Source: an uncultured Eubacteriales bacterium | GTDB taxonomy: Bacteria; Bacillota; Clostridia; Oscillospirales; Acutalibacteraceae | Direction of reading: 5' to 3' | DNA length: 12,862 nucleotides | NCBI GenBank assembly: GCA_900320415.1 | Contig: ONSE01000135.1 | Location: forward strand, 1 to 12,862 | In this document: one piece after another, positions 7,716 through 12,862 of the stretch | Numbering within the stretch: position 1 is the first letter of the stretch | Layout of the letters: each line of letters opens with the position of its first letter | Position numbers and translations under genes: made by a program | Notes under the pieces: model-generated | Database searches by the model: none | Told to the model about the DNA's origin: nothing | The model's input: the letters and a program-made list of their open reading frames with translations, nothing else

Positions 7716-7744
7716 ATTTTAATGTATTTCAAGCACAAAGTCAA
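7716..7744 (-). promoter_or_regulatory. Sigma-A-type promoter of the beta-helix gene
   Basis: On the minus strand the -35 is TTGACT (7739-7744), the spacer is exactly 17 bp, and the -10 is TAAAAT (7716-7721). Expected start of transcription is near 7709, giving a leader of about 46 nt. Confidence 0.75.
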
Positions 7745-7749
7745 GCATC

Positions 7750-7789
7750 TTTGACAGATTTTCACAGAAGGTTCACAAATGTTTTGACA
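7750..7789. repeat. Nested direct repeats just upstream of the beta-helix promoter
   Basis: On the + strand TTTGACA occurs at 7750-7756 and again at 7783-7789, 33 bp apart. Between them TTCACA occurs at 7761-7766 and 7772-7777, 11 bp apart. The spacings equal three and one helical turns, so the copies face the same side of the DNA, immediately upstream of the -35 element. This suggests an activator or repressor site, but no known regulator is recognised. Confidence 0.35.
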
Positions 7790-7833
7790 AATTAGGATAC
7801 TTTTTTCTCCCCTTTCCCGCAAGATATCGCAGG

Positions 7834-7874
7834 AAAACAGAAAAAGAGAAGCCCGTCACAACGATGGACTTCTC
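7834..7874 (-). terminator. Rho-independent terminator of the murT-gatD-like operon
   Basis: On the minus strand GAGAAGTCC (7866-7874) pairs with GGGCTTCTC (7846-7854), a 9-bp stem with one G-U wobble and an 11-nt loop. It is followed by TTTTTCTGTTTT (7834-7845). It lies about 60 nt past the stop codon of the gatD-like gene and upstream of the beta-helix gene promoter. Confidence 0.75.
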
Positions 7875-7934
7875 CCTGGTTTTTCGCCTTATTTCGCCTG
7901 ATGATCAATGCGGAAAGCAGCGCACCGTGACGCA

Positions 7935-8645
7935 TTACTGACCGTTTTCCAGCAGCTTTCCAAGCTCCCGCGAGGTGATCTCATAGCCCTTTACCATCAG
8001 AGGGTTCGGGGCGACCTCTTTTCCAGTCACCAGTCTTGTCACATACACCAGCAGCCCGGGATTTTTCATCAGCACAGGCCCCGTGAGGTGGGTGCAGAAG
8101 AGGTTGTTTTCGCGGATGCCCTCTCCCTCATCTCCCGTTTTGTTGCCCAGTCCCATTCTGACGCGGAACATCGGCTCCCCGATGCCTTCGATCTCGCTGC
8201 ATTTATTGACAAAGCCGACCAGCGGCTTGTCCAGAAAATCCGCTTCAAAGATCGCGTCGGCGGTGCTGCGTTTTTTGTTCTGCTCCACCGTCGTGAAGGA
8301 AAACATCCCGATGCCGCGGTAGTCCCTTCCGTCACAGTCCGTCAGCCTGCTTCCGAGGATCTCAAAGGAGTTGCCCGTCCAGAGCGCAGCCTTTCCGCCC
8401 GCGACATATGCCTGAAAGCCGTCCGCCAGTCTTCTGAAATCCTCCAGGACAAGCTTCTGGTTCCTCTCGGTACCCGAGCCGACATAGACGAAATCATATT
8501 CATTAAAATCGACCGCCTCGCCAAAGCTTTTTCTCTCTGTCTCACACTCCTCGCCGCTCTTCAGAATCATTTCCCGCAGCGCGAGAACATTCGCGTATTC
8601 GCCGTAGAGATTCATAATATCATGATATAAGTGTAAAAGCTTCAT
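7935..8645 (-). CDS. GatD-like type 1 glutamine amidotransferase subunit lacking the catalytic Cys and His
   Basis: The 236-residue length and operon position fit GatD, the glutaminase partner of MurT. The N-terminus LLHLYHDIMNLYGEYANVLALR and VGSGTERNQ (55-63, family GGGSDREQ) match the family. In characterised GatD a Cys nucleophile sits in an ICGGYQFLG-type elbow; here the aligned segment is TGNSFEILG (90-98), putting Gly91 in place of Cys. The family's GTYLHGP block, which carries the catalytic His, reads CTHLTGP (184-190), with Thr188 replacing His; His186 lies two residues earlier. Both glutaminase residues are therefore missing by my manual alignment. The later LMKNPGLL and C-terminus remain family-like. 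It may bind MurT without releasing ammonia from glutamine, or use different chemistry. The ATG is 1 nt past the murT-like stop, with a GGGGGA site in the end of that gene, so the two are translationally coupled. Confidence 0.8.
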   Translation of the reverse strand: MKLLHLYHDIMNLYGEYANVLALREMILKSGEECETERKSFGEAVDFNEYDFVYVGSGTERNQKLVLEDFRRLADGFQAYVAGGKAALWTGNSFEILGSRLTDCDGRDYRGIGMFSFTTVEQNKKRSTADAIFEADFLDKPLVGFVNKCSEIEGIGEPMFRVRMGLGNKTGDEGEGIRENNLFCTHLTGPVLMKNPGLLVYVTRLVTGKEVAPNPLMVKGYEITSRELGKLLENGQ

Positions 8646-8646
8646 G

Positions 8647-9972
8647 TTATTCCCCCTTCACTCTCGCGAGGAACTTGCCCTTGTCAGAGAAACAGGTGAT
8701 CGCGTAGATGTACTCTTTCCTGCCGCTGTCGAGATAGTCCACCGCCTCGTTGATATCCGCGAAGCAGTGAATCCTCTCCGCCGGGATGTCCGTGTGTTCA
8801 AAACGCAGCGCGAGGTCGTTGACATAGGTTCCCGCCAGCACGATCTCACGGACGTTCTCATTGTTCAGCATCTCAAAATCAATGTCCCACAGCCACGAAA
8901 CGTCGCTGGTGAAGTATTTTCTGCTCACGGCGTCCACGATGATCAGAACGTCGCAGCCCTCCCTGTATGCCGAGGCGACGCGCAGACTCTGGTCATAGGA
9001 AATGCTGTTCTCGTGCTTGGAGGTCAAAAGCGTTCCGCGGCGGCTGCCCAGCCCGAAGGTGATGACTCTGCCGTTTTTGAGAACATAGTCGTTCATATCG
9101 GCGGCGATTTTTGCCCCGTCGATACCGACGATCCGCGCCACGGTGTAGGCGGCGAGAATGTTATAAATATTATACAGCGATTTGAGCGCCAGCGAGATGC
9201 GGTACCTGCCGTCGATCTCCATCTCACCTCCGTCAAGATCAACGGAGGTGATGGTGTAGGCGGTATCATGGCGCTTATAGCCGCAGGAGGTGCAGGCGTA
9301 GTGTCCGATGTGATTGTAGTGATAGGTGCTGTAGGTCATCGGCTTCTTGCAGACAGGACAGTAGGCGCCGTCGTTGTAAACACTCTCCAAGGTTTCCGTA
9401 TCGGAGGAGAGCTTGTCCGCTCCGAACCAGATTACGTCGCTCCTGCCGTTTCCAAAACAGGAAACCAGAGGATCGTCGGCGTTGAGGATCAGCCGGGTGC
9501 CGTCGTGGATACTGTCGGCGATGGCGTCATATACCCACTCGGGATGACCGTTCCGCGTCAGCTGGTCGCGGTAGAGATTGGTGATCACATAGTGCGTCGG
9601 CCTGATGTAGCGGAACGTATAGCGCGCAAAGCGCTCGTCGCTTTCGATCAGCAGAATATCGCATTTCACCTTGCCGCCGAGGGTCGCGTTGCTCAGCACC
9701 AGTGTCGTGACGCCCTCGATCTGATTGGAGCCCTCACGGTTCCACGCGATTTTCTTTCCGCTGCCCCGCAGGATATGGGCGATCATCTCCACCGTGGAGG
9801 TCTTGCCGTTGCTGCCTGTTACCGCGATGATATGGGACGGCAGCTGCACCCTGCTGAGAATGTCGGGGCAGAGCTTGAGCGCGATCTGTCCCGGTAGGCT
9901 GCTTCCCTTACCGATGAGCTTTCCGACAAAGCGCAGCAGCTTACAAATGAGTATAGTGAAAAAAACCTTCAT
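8647..9972 (-). CDS. MurT-like Mur ligase family protein (central ligase domain, zinc ribbon, DUF1727)
   Basis: This 441-residue protein contains a Mur-ligase ATP-binding loop VTGSNGKTST (51-60), an acidic block LLIESDERFARY (107-118), and NLYRDQLTRNG (132-142), the MurT version of the NxxxDHLD region. An inserted Cys4 zinc ribbon (C205, C208, C227, C230) is typical of MurT. The C-terminal DUF1727 part retains SDVSWLWDIDFE (356-367). The usual upstream ADGxD and NPxGF type motifs are replaced by SRKYFTSD and by SKHENSISYDQS (318-329). A hydrophobic N-terminus (3-20) is also family-like. Characterised MurT/GatD amidates the D-Glu of lipid II at the inner membrane face. With its divergent partner, the substrate or nitrogen source here may differ. 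Start is ATG 9972: GGAGAG lies 5 nt upstream, while the ATG at 9993 would leave almost no leader after the predicted transcription start. Confidence 0.82.
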   Translation of the reverse strand: MKVFFTILICKLLRFVGKLIGKGSSLPGQIALKLCPDILSRVQLPSHIIAVTGSNGKTSTVEMIAHILRGSGKKIAWNREGSNQIEGVTTLVLSNATLGGKVKCDILLIESDERFARYTFRYIRPTHYVITNLYRDQLTRNGHPEWVYDAIADSIHDGTRLILNADDPLVSCFGNGRSDVIWFGADKLSSDTETLESVYNDGAYCPVCKKPMTYSTYHYNHIGHYACTSCGYKRHDTAYTITSVDLDGGEMEIDGRYRISLALKSLYNIYNILAAYTVARIVGIDGAKIAADMNDYVLKNGRVITFGLGSRRGTLLTSKHENSISYDQSLRVASAYREGCDVLIIVDAVSRKYFTSDVSWLWDIDFEMLNNENVREIVLAGTYVNDLALRFEHTDIPAERIHCFADINEAVDYLDSGRKEYIYAITCFSDKGKFLARVKGE

Positions 9973-9977
9973 AAAAT

Positions 9978-9983
9978 CTCTCC
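9978..9983 (-). promoter_or_regulatory. Shine-Dalgarno site deciding the murT-like start
   Basis: On the minus strand GGAGAG lies 5 nt before ATG 9972. The in-frame ATG 7 codons upstream (9993) has no good site, so the shorter start is preferred. Confidence 0.7.
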
Positions 9984-10006
9984 GATTCCGCATTTATTCT
10001 CACTAC

Positions 10007-10035
10007 ATTATAGGACATACCGACGCATTTTTCAA
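10007..10035 (-). promoter_or_regulatory. Sigma-A-type promoter of the murT-gatD-like operon
   Basis: On the minus strand the -35 is TTGAAA (10030-10035), the spacer is 17 bp and the -10 is a perfect TATAAT (10007-10012). Expected transcription start is near 10000, about 28 nt before ATG 9972. Confidence 0.8.
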
Positions 10036-10242
10036 GGATTTTCCGAGCAAAAATGAACGGGAGTGCAAGATATTTCCGTTTTCTCACCAAACCCGCGGGT
10101 TCCCCGAATCAACGCAGCCGTCTCGCCCGTCTTTGTCAGCGGGCTCCATCGAAATCATCCTCTTTGCCTGACCCTCTCTCATACGAGGATACTGTCAGCT
10201 TTTGATGTATGGCGGTGCGAATTCCAAAAGGTGATAGAATGC
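10036..10242. other. Intergenic stretch with no supported gene
   Basis: This lies between the murT-like promoter and the frdB-like terminator. Short open frames cross it on the + strand (for example 10063-10278) but lack family-like sequence and ribosome binding sites. The stretch holds a perfect 12-bp palindrome AACCCGCGGGTT (10090-10101) and a weak 5-bp hairpin (GCCCG 10125-10129 / CGGGC 10140-10144). Neither is accompanied by a promoter or T-run, so I call nothing in it. Confidence 0.5.
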
Positions 10243-10273
10243 AAAAAACCGCTCCGGAAAGCTTCCGGAACGG
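10243..10273 (-). terminator. Rho-independent terminator of the frdA-frdB-like operon
   Basis: On the minus strand CCGTTCCGGAA (10263-10273) pairs with TTCCGGAGCGG (10249-10259), an 11-bp stem with one wobble and a 3-nt loop. Six T residues follow (10243-10248). It lies 20 nt past the stop codon of the iron-sulfur subunit gene. Confidence 0.88.
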
Positions 10274-10293
10274 TCTGATGTGCCTTGGCACGG

Positions 10294-11031
10294 CTACTCC
10301 TTATTTTTTGACTTTTTGCTGAAAAACCTGCGCCATACCGCTACCGCGTTGGAATTGACCAGCTTGCTTTCGACATCAATGCCAACGGGACAGATATTGT
10401 GACAGGCGAGCGATTTTCCGCATCCGCTGAAAACTCTTTTGCGGTACTTCTTCACCAACCGGTATTTACGCGCCTTCGGAAGCTCCGAGAGCACCCGGGA
10501 AACGGGAACAAACGCCGCAGCACCATAGAATTTGCCGCCCGCCTCAAAATTCGGACACACCTCCAGGCAGCAGCCGCACTGCAGACAACGGGAGGCATCG
10601 TAGGCAAGCTCCTCACCCTTTTCGGTGACTTTCGCCTCGTTCTCCAGCCAGTTTCCGATTTCGCGGAGGTTTTTCATCATGATACTTCTGTCAACCACCA
10701 GGTCCCGCACCACAGGGAACTTCTTCAGCGGCTCCAGACGCAAAAGAAGGTTTTCCTTGAAATCCTTCAGACGCGTATCACAGGCCAGCCGCGGCAGTCC
10801 GTTGATCAGCATGGCGCAGGCGCCGCACTTCTTTTGCAGACAGCTACACTGCCAGTGGATTTCGCCCACCTCGTTCCCTTCCGTATCCTTCAGATCAGGC
10901 ATGGCGTTCATCCTCCGCAGGACCGTCGCGATGCTCTCCTCAACGCTCTCCGCCTCATATTGAATTGTCTGATAATACGACGGATCCGAAGGACCCTTCT
11001 GCCGCTTGATCTCAATCAGAATCTCCATCAT
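10294..11031 (-). CDS. frdB: Fumarate reductase/succinate dehydrogenase iron-sulfur subunit
   Basis: This 245-residue electron-transfer subunit matches the SdhB/FrdB family in length. The N-terminal plant-type ferredoxin domain (1-105) has the [2Fe-2S] ligands C64, C69, C72 and C84 (CLQKKCGAC, then LINGLPRLAC). The C-terminal domain carries CLQCGCCLEVCP (149-160) and C204, C210 and C214 (CHNICPVGID). By family precedent C149, C152, C155 and C214 hold a [4Fe-4S] cluster and C159, C204 and C210 a [3Fe-4S] cluster. It would pass electrons between a donor and the flavin of the FrdA-like partner. ATG 11031 overlaps the upstream stop by 4 nt (ATGA), showing translational coupling. A second ATG directly follows and is better spaced from GGAGAA. 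The tail is Lys-rich, and no membrane anchor gene follows before the terminator. Whether it works as a fumarate reductase or a succinate dehydrogenase cannot be told from sequence; the first is likelier in an anaerobe. Confidence 0.9.
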   Translation of the reverse strand: MMEILIEIKRQKGPSDPSYYQTIQYEAESVEESIATVLRRMNAMPDLKDTEGNEVGEIHWQCSCLQKKCGACAMLINGLPRLACDTRLKDFKENLLLRLEPLKKFPVVRDLVVDRSIMMKNLREIGNWLENEAKVTEKGEELAYDASRCLQCGCCLEVCPNFEAGGKFYGAAAFVPVSRVLSELPKARKYRLVKKYRKRVFSGCGKSLACHNICPVGIDVESKLVNSNAVAVWRRFFSKKSKNKE

Positions 11032-12608
11032 GTTCTCCGTTCAGGAATCTCGCAAAAGCTGATTTCCAGCTCGTCGCCGTTTCGTTTTACCACGGTCTGT
11101 TTATGAAAATTAACGTCGTCCTTTTCGGGATAATCCTTACGCTTGTGCGCCCCGCGGCTCTCGCGGCGGTATTTCGCCGAAAGCAGCACCGCCTGCGCCA
11201 AACGCAGCCTGCGTCGCTCGGCAGGATTGTCAATATCCGAAAGCATCATTTTTATTTCTTTCAGAGAATTATCAATTGTCGCCTCGTGGCGGATGATCTG
11301 CAGGGAATTGGACAGTATCGCCGTTACACGGGCAGAAACGGCGGGTGAAACCTTGTGGGCAGGAACATCCTCCAGCGCATTCCTGCGATAGAGCGCGTCG
11401 CGGTCGGCAAACTCCAGTACAGCCTGAGCCGCCACTCTGCCGCCGTAAATCGCCCCCAGGAGGGAATTGCCGCCCAAGCGGTTCGCACCATGATATTGAC
11501 AGGCGCACTCCCCCGCGGCGTAAAGATTGGAAAGCGAGGTGCGGTGCCGTTCATCCACACGGATGCCGCCCATGAAATAGTGAATCCCGGGAGAAACAGG
11601 TATCGGGGTCTGAACAGGATCCATATTCAGATAGTTGACACACTGCTCGCGCAAATCAGACAGACGGCTTTGCCAAATGAACGCGGGAATCTCCGTCATA
11701 TCGAGAAATACCTGGTTATCGCATTCGGCAAGTGAAACCACTCTGACCATTTCGGCTGATACAACATCCCTGGGCATCAGATTTTTCAGCTCAGGATATT
11801 TTTCCTCCATAAAGAACCATTTATATCCCTTGCGCATAACATAAAGTCTGCCGCCCTCTCCTCTCGCCGCCTCACTGATCAGAAGACGCTTGCCCTGAAT
11901 GGCGATAGTGGTGGGATGGTACTGAATGAACTCCAGATTGGCAAGCTCGACGCCGCTTTCGAGAGCTATGGCGGTCGCATCCGAGGTATTCAGGGTGGTT
12001 CCTGTCGTCATTCCCTCAAACAGACCGTTCATACCTCCTGTCGCGAGAATAACGGGACCGTAGAATTCATAGACATCTCCCGTGAATTCGTCGGAAATCA
12101 GGACGCCGCTGCATTCATTGTCACGCAGCAATAATCCCTCCAGGCAGTGGTGCGGATAGCGGTAAACCAAGCCCTGCGCCTCATACTGCCTGACGGCGTC
12201 AATGAGCGCGGTCATCAGCATTTTCCCCGTGCTGCTCTTCACAAAAGCAGTGCGCTTTTTCTTCTGACCGCCAAAGCTGCGCTGGACAATACCCTTATCA
12301 TTCTTGCCGAAGGGTACGCCGAGTGTCTCCAGCTCCCTGACGATCGCGGGCGCGTTGCTGCAAAGACCATCTACGGCGTTGGGATCAGCCAGATTCGCCC
12401 CGCCGTTCATGGTATCCTGAAAATGGTATTCTATTTTATCGCCCTCATCCATCGTATCCAGTACCGCGTTGATGCCGCCCTCCGCCATGACCGACTGTGC
12501 GCGCTCCGACTGCTGGATAGAAAAAAGGTTGCACTCCACACCGTCTTTAGCGAGCGTCAGCGCAGCGGAAAGTCCCGCAAGTCCTGCTCCGACAATGTTC
12601 ACTCTCAT
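11028..12608 (-). CDS. frdA: Fumarate reductase/succinate dehydrogenase flavoprotein subunit, lacking the covalent-FAD histidine
   Basis: A 526-residue FAD-dependent oxidoreductase of the FrdA/SdhA/NadB superfamily. The N-terminal Rossmann loop is GAGLAGLSAA (7-16), and AEGGINAVL (42-50) is the second FAD-contact block. Active-site motifs are in family order: QYHPTTIA (229-236), ISEAARGEGGRL (244-255), PRDVV (279-283, R280), GIHYFMGGI (341-349, H343) and HGANRLGGNSLLGA (373-386, R377). H231, R280, H343 and R377 are the expected dicarboxylate-binding and proton-transfer residues. In membrane SdhA/FrdA the FAD is bound covalently to His in an HTVAAQGG motif; here the aligned segment is QSVMAEGG, with Gln38, so FAD is probably non-covalent, as in NadB and soluble fumarate reductases. 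The neighbouring iron-sulfur subunit argues against NadB. ATG 12608 has AGGTGG 5 nt upstream; a GTG at 12617 lies inside that site and is rejected. It is the first gene of the operon. Confidence 0.88.
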   Translation of the reverse strand: MRVNIVGAGLAGLSAALTLAKDGVECNLFSIQQSERAQSVMAEGGINAVLDTMDEGDKIEYHFQDTMNGGANLADPNAVDGLCSNAPAIVRELETLGVPFGKNDKGIVQRSFGGQKKKRTAFVKSSTGKMLMTALIDAVRQYEAQGLVYRYPHHCLEGLLLRDNECSGVLISDEFTGDVYEFYGPVILATGGMNGLFEGMTTGTTLNTSDATAIALESGVELANLEFIQYHPTTIAIQGKRLLISEAARGEGGRLYVMRKGYKWFFMEEKYPELKNLMPRDVVSAEMVRVVSLAECDNQVFLDMTEIPAFIWQSRLSDLREQCVNYLNMDPVQTPIPVSPGIHYFMGGIRVDERHRTSLSNLYAAGECACQYHGANRLGGNSLLGAIYGGRVAAQAVLEFADRDALYRRNALEDVPAHKVSPAVSARVTAILSNSLQIIRHEATIDNSLKEIKMMLSDIDNPAERRRLRLAQAVLLSAKYRRESRGAHKRKDYPEKDDVNFHKQTVVKRNGDELEISFCEIPERRT

Positions 12609-12613
12609 ATTAA

Positions 12614-12619
12614 CCACCT
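12614..12619 (-). promoter_or_regulatory. Shine-Dalgarno site deciding the frdA start
   Basis: On the minus strand AGGTGG lies 5 nt before ATG 12608. The longer reading frame's GTG (12615-12617) falls inside this site, so it cannot be the start. Confidence 0.8.
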
Positions 12620-12630
12620 GATAATTGTCA
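12619..12630. promoter_or_regulatory. Near-perfect 12-bp palindrome in the frdA leader
   Basis: TGATAATTGTCA is symmetric except at one base pair. It lies between the predicted frdA transcription start (near 12641) and the ribosome binding site. An operator for a redox or fumarate regulator (FNR-, Rex- or HTH-type) is possible, but it matches no consensus well. Confidence 0.3.
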
Positions 12631-12647
12631 CAAAAGTGTACAACTAA

Positions 12648-12676
12648 ACTTTAAAGGTTTTTCATCCGTTTGTCAA
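12648..12676 (-). promoter_or_regulatory. Sigma-A-type promoter of the frdA-frdB-like operon
   Basis: On the minus strand the -35 is a perfect TTGACA (12671-12676), the spacer is 17 bp, and the -10 is TAAAGT (12648-12653). It diverges from the tRNA promoter, with about 57 bp between the two -35 elements. Confidence 0.75.
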
Positions 12677-12733
12677 TAGATTCGGAGGATATTCCGCCAT
12701 AACTTTTTCTTATACAAACTTCCAAGAAAACAC

Positions 12734-12762
12734 TTGACAAATTGCCCTGATGATGCTATAAT
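12734..12762 (+). promoter_or_regulatory. Consensus promoter of the tRNA-Gly gene
   Basis: Perfect -35 TTGACA (12734-12739), 17-bp spacer and perfect -10 TATAAT (12757-12762), as expected for a strongly expressed stable RNA. Expected start is near 12769, about 12 nt before the mature tRNA. Confidence 0.88.
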
Positions 12763-12780
12763 CAACAGTGTTGTGAATAT

Positions 12781-12854
12781 GCGGATGTAGTTTAGTGGTA
12801 GAACTTCAGCCTTCCAAGCTGATCGTGTGGGTTCGATTCCCATCATCCGCTCCA
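12781..12854 (+). tRNA. tRNA-Gly (anticodon TCC), CCA encoded
   Basis: A complete cloverleaf can be folded by hand. The acceptor stem is GCGGATG (12781-12787) with CATCCGC (12844-12850), followed by discriminator U and an encoded CCA (12852-12854). The anticodon stem is TCAGC (12806-12810) with GCTGA (12818-12822), enclosing the loop CTTCCAA with anticodon TCC at 12813-12815. A standard T-loop GGTTCGATTCC follows. Anticodon TCC reads GGA and GGG glycine codons, and U73 is the normal glycine discriminator. Further tRNAs could follow beyond the window edge. Confidence 0.97.
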
Positions 12855-12862
12855 AAAAAAGG

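Noticed and set aside
8644..9897. 417-residue + strand reading frame opposite the murT-like gene
   Set aside because: The minus-strand frame contains the P-loop and zinc-ribbon motifs of MurT; the + frame is an antisense shadow.
10125..10144. Possible small RNA or terminator hairpin
   Set aside because: The stem is only 5 bp, with a 10-nt loop, no T-run on either strand and no promoter nearby.
10063..10278. 71-residue + strand reading frame in the intergenic region
   Set aside because: No ribosome binding site and no family-like sequence, and it runs into the terminator hairpin of the frdB-like gene.
11028..12608. L-aspartate oxidase (NadB) identity for the flavoprotein
   Set aside because: The missing FAD-linking His resembles NadB. 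However the coupled gene is an SdhB/FrdB iron-sulfur subunit and there are no nadA or nadC neighbours, so FrdA-like is preferred.
12673..12855. Minus-strand 60-residue reading frame beginning MERMMGIEPTRSAWKAEVLP
   Set aside because: It is the antisense of the tRNA-Gly gene. This peptide is a well-known false protein prediction arising from tRNA genes.

Overview
The window looks like chromosomal DNA of a low-to-mid GC Gram-positive anaerobe of the class Clostridia. An Oscillospiraceae/Ruminococcus-type genome is my best guess, from the gene families, the strong GGAGG-type ribosome binding sites, the frequent TTG starts and the sigma-A-like promoters. This is inference from style and content; no taxonomic marker gene is present. 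I see no insertion sequence, prophage, CRISPR array or integration scar.

Left block (1-5055, + strand). A short AT-rich region with DnaA-box-like words precedes a small DUF6512-like membrane protein gene (TTG start). An extended -10 promoter then drives a likely three-gene operon: rlmB (23S rRNA 2'-O-methyltransferase), an 897-residue membrane protein, and rpe (ribulose-phosphate 3-epimerase). The membrane protein has the architecture of a P-type ATPase but has lost its catalytic motifs. A perfect 10-bp hairpin terminator follows rpe and separates it from the convergent next gene.

Middle block (5068-10035, - strand). First comes a secreted 864-residue protein, with a signal peptide, a right-handed parallel beta-helix and four C-terminal bacterial Ig-like domains; it has its own good promoter. 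Next is a two-gene murT-gatD-like operon with its own promoter and terminator. In this pair the amidotransferase subunit lacks both the nucleophilic Cys and the catalytic His of known GatD proteins, and the MurT C-terminal domain is also divergent. It is therefore probably not an ordinary glutamine-dependent lipid II amidase.

Right block (10243-12862). A two-gene frdA-frdB-like operon (- strand, 4-nt overlap) encodes a fumarate reductase/succinate dehydrogenase flavoprotein and an iron-sulfur subunit. No membrane anchor gene is visible, and the usual covalent-FAD histidine is replaced by Gln. Its promoter diverges from a strong promoter driving a tRNA-Gly(TCC) gene with an encoded CCA end.

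The operons appear functionally separate: RNA modification/pentose phosphate, cell surface, cell-wall-type ligase, anaerobic electron transfer and translation. The most notable biology is two neighbouring cases of enzyme families whose catalytic residues have been replaced while the fold and operon context remain: the P-type ATPase-like protein and the GatD-like subunit.
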